Assembly (NCBI GenBank): GCA_020853395.1
Contig: JADYYY010000019.1
Coordinates: 62,001 to 126,000, forward strand
DNA length: 64,000 bases
Reading direction: 5' to 3'
Source of the DNA: Acidobacteriota bacterium
GTDB taxonomy: Bacteria > Acidobacteriota > Vicinamibacteria > Vicinamibacterales > SCN-69-37
Shown piece after piece: positions 24,977 to 31,642 of this stretch (positions are counted from its first letter, which is position 1; the number at the start of each line of letters is the position of its first letter). The notes under the pieces were generated by a model that saw nothing but the letters and a program-made list of their open reading frames with translations, searched no databases and had not been told where the DNA came from. A program made the translations under genes and the position numbers.

Positions 24977-27150
24977 GTCGTTCGGTTGCCCAGGAGGCGC
25001 CGACGCCGGTCTCGACTGGCAGCGGCCGTCACTCCTTCATCGTGGAAGGCATGTGCTGCGCGAGCGAGGTCCGGCAACTCGAAGGAAAGCTCGCACCGAT
25101 GCCTGGCGTCGAGCGGCTGCAGTTCGATCTCGTCAACCGGCGACTCCGAGTGGATGGCGACATTCCAGCGGTCACGGTCCAGCGCGCTGTCAAAGATCTC
25201 GGCATGACCGCGCGGCCGGAAGGTCAGGCGCTTCCTCCACCGCGCTTCTGGCAACGACATGGACGACTGGCGATGTGCGCGGTGTCGGGTGCGTGGCTCG
25301 CCATGGGTCTTCTGGCCGGTTGGACGAACGCGAATCGTGGCATCGAGGTCGTGCTCCTCGGGCTATCGGCAGCGACGGGCGGCTGGTTCATCGTTCCTCG
25401 GGCCTGGAAGTCCGCCAGGAACCTCTCGCTGGACATGAACGTGCTGATGACGATGGCCACGATCGGCGCGGCGGCGATCGGGGAATGGAGCGAAGGCGCG
25501 TCGGTCATGTTCCTGTTCGCGGTGGCACAGTTACTCGAGACGTCGTCGATGGATCGCGCGCGGAACGCGATTCGCGCGCTGATCGATCTGTCGCCAACCG
25601 AGGCGACGGTCAAGCGGCGGGACGAAGAGAAGACGGTGCCCGTGGCCGAAGTCACGGCCGGCGAAATCATCGTCGTTCGGCCGGGTCAGAGGATCCCGCT
25701 CGATGGCGTGGTGCGGCAAGGCACGTCGAGCGTGAACCAGGCGCCGATCACCGGCGAGTCGCTGCCGGTCGACAAGACCGTCGGCGCGGAAGTGTTCGCC
25801 GGGTCGATCAACGAGCAGGGCCTGCTCGAGATTGAGGTCACGAAGCTCGTCGAAGACACGACACTGGCGCGCATCGTTCACGCCGTCGAGGAAGCCCAGG
25901 CGACGCGCGCGCCGTCGCAGTCGTTCATCGATCGGTTCGCTGCCGTCTACACGCCGGCGGTGGTCGGCGTGGCCATTCTCGTGATGGTCGTGCCGCCGGC
26001 GCTCGATTTCGGCAGTTGGAGCGACTGGTTCTACCGCGCCTTGGCCATGCTCGTCATTGCGTGTCCGTGCGCGCTCGTGATCTCGACGCCGGTGTCCGTG
26101 GTGAGCGGCCTTGCCGGCGCCGCCCGTGAGGGCATTCTGATCAAAGGCGGCTTGCATCTCGAGAACGCCGGTGCGGCAACCGTCGTCGCATTCGACAAGA
26201 CGGGCACGCTCACCGAGGGGCAGCCGTCGTTGACCGACGTGCTGCCCGTCGCCGGCGCGTCCGCAGTCGGCATCCTCAGTGTGGCCGCGGCGCTCGAGCG
26301 CGGATCCGAACACCCGATCGCCCGGGCGATTGCTCGAGCCGCGGGCGCGCGTGGATTGGACACCTCGCCGGTGACGGATTTTCGGGCCGTCGTTGGGCTG
26401 GGGGTCGAAGGCACCGTGGCGGGACGCCGCTATTTCCTCGGCAACGAACGTCTGTGCCGCGAGAGGGCCGTGTGGACTGCGGAGCTCGAAGCGGCCTTTG
26501 CGGGCATCGAGCAGCAAGGGAGAACCGCAATCGCTCTCGGAACATCAGAGTCTGCGTTGGGCGTCCTGGGCATCGGCGACCGGCCGCGCGGCAATGCTGC
26601 CGACGCCATCGCCAGCCTTCGGCGCGCGGGCGTACGACGCATCCTGATGCTCACGGGTGACAACGAAGGCACGGCGCGCGCGGTCGCCGCCGCCGTGGGA
26701 GTAACGGAGCACCGTGCCGGCCTCCTGCCAGACGACAAGCTGGCGGCCGTTCGCGAGTTGGAATTCGACGGCACCCGCGTCGTATTCGTCGGCGATGGGG
26801 TGAACGACGCGCCGGCACTCGCAGCCGCGACCGTCGGAGTGGCGATGGGCGCCGCAGGCGCTGATGTCGCGTTGGAAACGGCGGACATCGCGCTGATGGC
26901 CGACGACCTCTCCAAGCTTCCGGTCGCGCTCGGCTACAGCCGTCGGACGCTCCGCATCATCAGGCAGAACATCACGTTCTCCCTCATCAACAAGGCCGTC
27001 TTCATCGTGCTCGCCGTGGGCGGGTGGGCGACGCTCTGGATGGCGGTGGCGTCAGACATGGGCGCGTCACTCGTGGTGATCGTCAACGGGTTGCGCGCAC
27101 TGCGCCTGCCACGACCTCCGTCGTCCGCAACCTCGTCGATGGCCGAGTAG
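24973..27150 (+). CDS. P1B-type heavy-metal-translocating ATPase (Zn/Cd/Pb exporter-like)
   Basis: A 725-aa cation pump. The N-terminal HMA domain carries GMCCASE, with Cys28-Cys29-x-x-Glu32, in place of the common GMxCxxC. This CCxxE form is known from plant zinc pumps of the HMA2/HMA4 type. The membrane motif is CPC (364-366), the phosphorylated Asp408 lies in DKTGTLTEG, the HP motif is in GSEHPIARAI, and the hinge is GDGVNDAPAL. These together fit P1B-2 (Zn/Cd/Pb) pumps. The start is a GTG overlapping the RND stop, so cytoplasm-to-periplasm export and periplasm-to-outside export are encoded in one operon. Confidence 0.9.
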   Translation: MSRSVAQEAPTPVSTGSGRHSFIVEGMCCASEVRQLEGKLAPMPGVERLQFDLVNRRLRVDGDIPAVTVQRAVKDLGMTARPEGQALPPPRFWQRHGRLAMCAVSGAWLAMGLLAGWTNANRGIEVVLLGLSAATGGWFIVPRAWKSARNLSLDMNVLMTMATIGAAAIGEWSEGASVMFLFAVAQLLETSSMDRARNAIRALIDLSPTEATVKRRDEEKTVPVAEVTAGEIIVVRPGQRIPLDGVVRQGTSSVNQAPITGESLPVDKTVGAEVFAGSINEQGLLEIEVTKLVEDTTLARIVHAVEEAQATRAPSQSFIDRFAAVYTPAVVGVAILVMVVPPALDFGSWSDWFYRALAMLVIACPCALVISTPVSVVSGLAGAAREGILIKGGLHLENAGAATVVAFDKTGTLTEGQPSLTDVLPVAGASAVGILSVAAALERGSEHPIARAIARAAGARGLDTSPVTDFRAVVGLGVEGTVAGRRYFLGNERLCRERAVWTAELEAAFAGIEQQGRTAIALGTSESALGVLGIGDRPRGNAADAIASLRRAGVRRILMLTGDNEGTARAVAAAVGVTEHRAGLLPDDKLAAVRELEFDGTRVVFVGDGVNDAPALAAATVGVAMGAAGADVALETADIALMADDLSKLPVALGYSRRTLRIIRQNITFSLINKAVFIVLAVGGWATLWMAVASDMGASLVVIVNGLRALRLPRPPSSATSSMAE

Positions 27151-27267
27151 ATGCGCTCGGCGGCGATGCCTTCGAGCACGCCGGCGATGTCAGCTTCCGT
27201 CGTCAGGAGTCACGCGCCGAACGCGGACCAACTGAGCTCGCATTGCGCTGGTGGCACGGACGAACAC

Positions 27268-27371
27268 GCTCGCGAGAGCCGCAGCCCATGCTCACCGGAG
27301 CCGGCTAGGCCCGCCGCATCAGCGGCGCCTCGACCGCGCTCGCGAGAGTCGCAGCACGATGGTCACCGGAG
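27268..27371. repeat. Short direct repeat pair, period ~70 bp
   Basis: gctcgcgagagccgcagc (from 27268) recurs as gctcgcgagagtcgcagc (from 27338), and both are followed by a tcaccggag run; each copy is about 33 bp. The second copy runs into the 3' end of the NUDIX gene, so this may be a partial duplication. The other bases of 27151-27362 hold nothing recognisable. Confidence 0.6.
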
Positions 27372-27800
27372 TGCCTCGCCCGGGCCGAGCCGCGGCGCGC
27401 AGTCACCCGCGACCAGGTTGGCGAAGCACAAGAACAGCGGCGACGGGAGCGCGTCGACGTCGAACCAGCCGATCTCGGCCACTTCCTCCGGTGCCTGAAT
27501 CGTGCCCTCACCAGCCGAAGCGATGCCGCGCATCCACACGGTGATGTAGTGCTTGTCCTCTGCGTCGAAGATGTCGTTCGTAATCGCGACGAAGGTCACC
27601 TCGGAGACGACCACGCCGGTCTCCTCGTACAGCTCTCGGCGGGCGCACTGCGCGGGCGTCTCACCGAACCCGAGGTGGCCGCCCGGCGGCGACCACGATC
27701 CCGCGCCGTGCAAACCGTGCCGGCGAATCAGCAGGAGGCGGCGATCACGAATCACGAGACAACCGACGCCGACATAGGGGACTCTGGGCCACTCGACCAT
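27363..27800 (-). CDS. NUDIX hydrolase
   Basis: A 145-aa cytoplasmic pyrophosphohydrolase that cleaves nucleoside diphosphates linked to another group. The Nudix box is complete, from Gly41 to Val63: GHLGFGE (Glu47), then RELYEETGV with Arg55-Glu56, Glu59-Glu60, Gly62. The flanking GVGCLVIRDRRLLLIRRHG and late 'VAEIGWFDVDALPSPLF' resemble the MutT-like/NUDT18-type nucleotide pool subgroup. The substrate cannot be read from the sequence. The gene stands alone, convergent with the P1B-ATPase. Confidence 0.9.
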   Translation of the reverse strand: MVEWPRVPYVGVGCLVIRDRRLLLIRRHGLHGAGSWSPPGGHLGFGETPAQCARRELYEETGVVVSEVTFVAITNDIFDAEDKHYITVWMRGIASAGEGTIQAPEEVAEIGWFDVDALPSPLFLCFANLVAGDCAPRLGPGEALR

Positions 27801-28214
27801 TTCCGCAGCGCTCCTGTAGGGCGAATCCTAGCATCGCCCCTCGACGCACTCGGGGCCGAGGATCGCACGCGATTCCGCGCTGCGGCCCACGCCGGCCACG
27901 ATGGTGAGCGCGGAGATCAGGCAGGTGGCTGCAACGGCAATGCGTTCTGACATGCCACACATGCCCTGCGCGAGGCGGAAGGTGTCAGATGCGTCGTTGA
28001 CAGCATGGGATGCGCGACCGGGTGAAGGTTCGGCCAAGCAGGCTGGGCTTCGCTACGTGCGCCCCTCGGATGCAGACGCTCCGGTTGGTGACCAGCCACC
28101 AGGAGGGGCGTCGTTGGAAACGAAGGCCGTCACCTCACGGTCCACCTGCAATCGGCAGGGCCTGTCCACATCGTTGCGTGTGATGCGCGATCCTCGATCT
28201 TCAGGTTGACTCGT
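27801..28214. other. Intergenic region, no gene recognised
   Basis: These 414 bp lie upstream of the NUDIX gene and downstream of the propeller gene, both leftward. Short open frames exist on both strands, including 102 codons rightward at 27901-28209, but none has a ribosome site or family resemblance. Base composition is slightly less GC-rich than the flanking genes. It must contain the NUDIX promoter. Confidence 0.5.
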
Positions 28215-29186
28215 TCAGTGCAACCGCCAAAGGCGGACACCTTCAGGTACCGGAAGGCCAACGAGCAGCTTGCCGTCGCCCGTCCAGCCCGTGGCGATGG
28301 GCATCGTCGGCGGCGGCCATTCGGTGTGCGTCTGCCATGTATCGAGCGCGCGAACGACAATCCGATCGGGCTGCGTGATGTCTTCTGACTTCCTCGAAAT
28401 CTCGGCGACGAACTTGCCGTCGGGCGAGACGTCGAGCCTCCATATTGGCTGAGATGTGCGGTCGAGCTTCCGGATCGTGGCGCCCGTGGCGGCATCGATG
28501 ATGGTCACGACCCTGTCACCGCTCACCGCGAGAACCGACTTGTTGTCGGCGGTGAAGGCCAAGGCCAGCGGCACCATCAGGAATTCACGATTCTGGGCGA
28601 CTTCTCGACCCGTGGCTGCGTCGTGAATTCGGACGACGGTATCGCCGTCCCCGGTTGCCACCCATCGCCCGTCTGGCGAGAACGCGAGCGCAGGCGTGCC
28701 GCCGACCTGGCTGCCTAGCGTCACGACGAGCTTGCCGTTCCCGGCGTCGAGTATCTGCGCGGCATCGCCCTCCGCCGTGACCGCAAGTCGGTGGCCGTCC
28801 GGGGAGAATGCGAGCAACCCCGGATACTTCGGCAGCCTGTAGTCGAATCGCAGCTGTCCCGTTGCGGCATCCCAGACGCTCACGAGGCCGGTTCGATCCC
28901 CGAGAGCCACTGCTGCACCATCCTGCGAGTAGTCGATCGCGTTGACCGGCCGATCGCCGTAGTCGATCGTCCGGAGCTCGTTGCCATCCGGCAATGAGAG
29001 GATGCGCAGCGTGTGATCCGCGGTCAGCGCGACGGCCGTTTGTCGCGTGCGCGCGAACAGCAGCACGAACACCTTGGAATCCACGCGCAATGACCCGGTG
29101 TCCACGGGCGCAGTGATTGCCGGAGCTGCCGTCGAGCATGCGAACGCGACGAGGACGGCGGCGAGCGCACCGCGCCGGCGGTTCAC
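28215..29186 (-). CDS. Exported WD40/YVTN-like beta-propeller protein
   Basis: A 323-aa protein with a signal peptide (ALAAVLVAFACSTAAPAI; a lipoprotein is possible but the lipobox AFAC is weak). Repeats read like WD40 blades: GNELRTIDYGDRPVNAIDYS, GLVSVWDAATGQLRFDYRLP, LLAFSPDGHRLAVTAEGD, LAFSPDGRWVATGDGDTVV, IHDAATGREVAQ and TIIDAATGATIRKLDR. Such proteins serve as scaffolds or binding platforms. Its GTG start overlaps the stop of the intradiol dioxygenase gene (GTGA), so the pair is translationally coupled and probably acts together in the periplasm (inference). Confidence 0.75.
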   Translation of the reverse strand: MNRRRGALAAVLVAFACSTAAPAITAPVDTGSLRVDSKVFVLLFARTRQTAVALTADHTLRILSLPDGNELRTIDYGDRPVNAIDYSQDGAAVALGDRTGLVSVWDAATGQLRFDYRLPKYPGLLAFSPDGHRLAVTAEGDAAQILDAGNGKLVVTLGSQVGGTPALAFSPDGRWVATGDGDTVVRIHDAATGREVAQNREFLMVPLALAFTADNKSVLAVSGDRVVTIIDAATGATIRKLDRTSQPIWRLDVSPDGKFVAEISRKSEDITQPDRIVVRALDTWQTHTEWPPPTMPIATGWTGDGKLLVGLPVPEGVRLWRLH

Positions 29187-29836
29187 AGACGCTCCAGGAC
29201 GAGTTCGAACGTGACCCCCGCGCGACTGCCTTCCGACGACGCGGTCATCTTCACTGGCCGCACCAGCTCGAGGCTCTGGATCAGAGGATCCTTGGTGAAG
29301 TTCTTCGCCGGGTCGCCGTCGAACACGGGATCGGTCGCGAAGTACAACTGCGTCGTGAGCGGCTTGCAGCCGGGCGCCGTGACCAGATAGTGAATGTGCT
29401 GACACACGCGCGCCGGATAGTGACCAGGCATGATCGAGCTGAAGCCATAGGCACCCGATCGGTCTGCGGTCAATGACGTCCGATAGCGATAGCTGTCGAG
29501 GTCGTACAGTCCCGCGTCGTCTGCCTGCCAGATCTCGATCTTCGCACCGTCGAGTGCGACACCGCGCGTGTCGAAGACGCGGCCCGCAACCGCCAGCGGA
29601 AGCCCCTTGTCTCCCGGCGCCCGAAGCTCGGCGACGTGTGGCGCTTCGCGTTTGTAGAAAGGTCCAAGCTCGTTCCAGGGCGTCGGCGGCCGAACTGGGT
29701 TCTGCATTTCGGACCAGGCGAAAACATCTGCCATAGATACCCCCGGTGCGAGCGTCAGGACGCCCAGGGCCGCGCACTTCCAGAGCACATCACGCCGGCT
29801 GAGAGCTTCCCGCATGAGTGGGAACGATAGTCGCAC
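29183..29836 (-). CDS. Tat-exported intradiol ring-cleavage dioxygenase
   Basis: A 217-aa non-haem Fe(III) dioxygenase of the protocatechuate/catechol intradiol family, which opens aromatic diol rings between the hydroxyls. The four iron ligands are all present: Tyr111 (GLYDL), Tyr140 (GHYPA), and His147 and His149 (CQHIHY). The N terminus has a twin-arginine motif SRRDVLW (13-19) followed by a hydrophobic stretch, so the enzyme is probably folded before export. It is shorter than classical beta subunits, as in other stand-alone secreted members. ATG 29815 is an alternative start. It is the first gene of a two-gene leftward operon with the propeller protein. Confidence 0.85.
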   Translation of the reverse strand: MRLSFPLMREALSRRDVLWKCAALGVLTLAPGVSMADVFAWSEMQNPVRPPTPWNELGPFYKREAPHVAELRAPGDKGLPLAVAGRVFDTRGVALDGAKIEIWQADDAGLYDLDSYRYRTSLTADRSGAYGFSSIMPGHYPARVCQHIHYLVTAPGCKPLTTQLYFATDPVFDGDPAKNFTKDPLIQSLELVRPVKMTASSEGSRAGVTFELVLERL

Positions 29837-29911
29837 AGCGTCTCAGGGGCAACGGCTACGCTCGTGGCCCATGTTCCTTCCGTTCTCGTCGGGCCAGGCG
29901 TGGCCCGCACA

Positions 29912-29964
29912 CCTTTGGGTGTTCCATAGGAACCTGCCACCCGTTCATATGGAATGTCCAAAGG
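29912..29964. promoter_or_regulatory. Operator-like dyad between divergent genes
   Basis: cctttgggtgttccatagga (from 29912) is mirrored imperfectly by tcatatggaatgtccaaagg (to 29964), 18 of 22 bases pairing around a 9-bp centre. Inside it, gttccataggaac (29921-29933) is a perfect 5-3-5 palindrome. It sits between the leftward dioxygenase and the rightward META gene, so it may be a regulator site or overlapping promoters. Confidence 0.4.
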
Positions 29965-30028
29965 AACTGACGGGCGGCTCGCGAGGGTGGTAGCGTTGTC
30001 GATGGCTCCCGAACGAGAGAGGGATTCC

Positions 30029-30970
30029 ATGTGCGTCTCGGCGCGCGTCATTCATCGAGAACGCGCGGTGCATGCGGCGCTTCGGCCGTTCGCGCTGGCC
30101 CTCACGATCTGTCTTCCGTCGGCAAGCGGCGCACAGGGAACGGCCGCGGCGTGGCTCGACGAGCGGACACCGGCCGCGGAGAGTCCAGATGCCAGATGTC
30201 GCGGCCTCGCACGCCCACCGGAATCGCCCGAAGACCAGCGCGTACGAGACCGAGGCTGGGATCTCGTCGGCGCCTATCAGGGAGGCTGGCAGATACGCGT
30301 GATCCGCGCGACGGCCGGGTACGACGGGATGTGCCGGCCGCGCGCCTATCAGGACTTCGTCTTCGTGCGCGGCGTGTTCGCGGGCACGCTCTCACCACAG
30401 CCCATGGACAGCCGGGCCGATGGCGCGCTCGGGCGCGTCGCGGTTCGGAGCAGCGCCGAGATCATCGGCGACTACGCCCGGTATGCTGCCAGTGACCCGT
30501 TGTGTTGTCCGTCGCGCATCACCATCGTCGTGTTCAGGGTTTCGGCCGAGCCGCCGGTGGTGGTGCCGGTGTCCGCGTCCACCTCCGCCACCGCCGAGTC
30601 GCCCGGGCCGGCACGCACCATGGCGTTGGAAGGCACGTCCTGGCAGCTCGTCGCCTTCGAGGGCGGTGACGGCACGCGGCTCGCGCCAGACGACCGGACG
30701 AAGTACACCATCGAATTCGGCGCCGCAGGCCGACTGGCGGCGCGCATCGACTGCAATCATGGGCGCGGGACCTGGACGTCGGACGGTCCCAATCGGCTCG
30801 AGGTTGGGCCGTTGGCGCTGACGCGAGCGATGTGCCCACCCGGATCTCTGCACGACCAGATCGTGCGGCAGTGGGCGAACATCCGGTCGTACGTGATCAG
30901 GAACGGACATCTCTTCGTGTCCCTCCGTGCCGACGGCGGAGTCTACGAGCTCGAACCGCTCGCGCGATGA
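30029..30970 (+). CDS. Exported META-domain (HslJ-like) protein
   Basis: A 313-aa secreted protein. The signal peptide is near ALRPFALALTICLPSASGAQG. The C-terminal ~110 residues form a META/HslJ-type domain: LEGTSWQLVAFEGGDG, KYTIEFGAAGRLAARIDCN, GPLALTRAMCPP and QWANIRSYVIRNGHLFVSL. The N-terminal half (RGWDLVGAYQGGWQIRVI, YQDFVFVRGVFAGTLSP) resembles the LppP/LprE-like domain. META proteins occur in cell envelopes and are linked to stress or motility, without a fixed activity. The start is set by gaggg five bases before ATG 30029; an in-frame upstream ATG (29954) would precede the signal peptide. Confidence 0.78.
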   Translation: MCVSARVIHRERAVHAALRPFALALTICLPSASGAQGTAAAWLDERTPAAESPDARCRGLARPPESPEDQRVRDRGWDLVGAYQGGWQIRVIRATAGYDGMCRPRAYQDFVFVRGVFAGTLSPQPMDSRADGALGRVAVRSSAEIIGDYARYAASDPLCCPSRITIVVFRVSAEPPVVVPVSASTSATAESPGPARTMALEGTSWQLVAFEGGDGTRLAPDDRTKYTIEFGAAGRLAARIDCNHGRGTWTSDGPNRLEVGPLALTRAMCPPGSLHDQIVRQWANIRSYVIRNGHLFVSLRADGGVYELEPLAR

Positions 30971-31297
30971 GCACGCAGCCGTCGGAATCGCTGCTTTCCG
31001 ACGCAAGGCTCTGATTCTGGGCTGCCGCTCGCGATCGAGCGCTGCCGCTTTCTAACGCGTCCACCGCTCGCGGCGGACACGGCCTCCGGATCTCGCTGGC
31101 GCCACTTCCGTTGCCCTGAGGCGACCGGGTTCTCGGCGTGGTCGAGTGCAAGACGACGCCCGACTCTCGCTCCCTGTGCGTGGGGCTCGCTCTTCTGCCA
31201 GCGAAAGCAACCATTGTCGTCGTTGATCCGTCTGACCTGTTGTTTGCCAAAATGAAAACACGCCCACTGATTTTTGGGACCAACAGGAGCCTCGACC
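30971..31297. other. Intergenic region holding the PadR-operon promoter
   Basis: Nothing gene-like is visible in these 327 bp. The last ~60 bases are unusually AT-rich for the window. They contain the dyad ccaaaat...atttttgg (31247-31277), a candidate operator for the PadR regulator just downstream (inference). An aggag ribosome site at 31285-31289 serves the PadR start. Confidence 0.45.
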
Positions 31298-31642
31298 GTG
31301 GAGAAACGTGACGTACAGCAGGGCACGCTGTCCCTGATGGTGCTGAAGACGATCGATGTGCTGGGGCCGCTGCACGGCTATGGGATCGCCAGGCGTATCG
31401 AGCAGATTAGCGGCGATCTGCTCGCCGTCAATCAGGGCACGCTCTACCCCGTGCTGCTGAAGCTCGAACAGGAAGGGGCGATCGACTCGGCGTGGGGCAC
31501 ATCGGACAACAACCGGCGGGCCCGCTTCTACCGCCTCACCGTCGCTGGCCGGCGCCGCCTCCGGGTGGAGGCGCATGCGTGGGCGCAGACGAAGGCCCTC
31601 ATGGATCGGTTCATCGCGGTCAAGGCGGAGGATCTGACATGA
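31298..31642 (+). CDS. PadR-family transcriptional regulator
   Basis: A 114-aa winged-helix repressor. The N terminus QQGTLSLMVLKTIDVLGPLHGYGIARRI and the wing QGTLYPVLLKLEQEGAIDSAWG are the standard PadR pattern, followed by the basic dimer helix. GTG 31298 is chosen because aggag lies eight bases upstream and the protein then starts VEKRDVQQGTLSL. Its stop overlaps the ATG of the ADOP permease. PadR-ADOP pairs are common in Acidobacteria, where the regulator probably controls its partner. Confidence 0.92.
   Translation: MEKRDVQQGTLSLMVLKTIDVLGPLHGYGIARRIEQISGDLLAVNQGTLYPVLLKLEQEGAIDSAWGTSDNNRRARFYRLTVAGRRRLRVEAHAWAQTKALMDRFIAVKAEDLT

Noticed and set aside
27901-28209. A 102-codon rightward gene between NUDIX and propeller genes
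   Set aside because: There is no ribosome site, codon pattern is unlike neighbours and no motif is seen.
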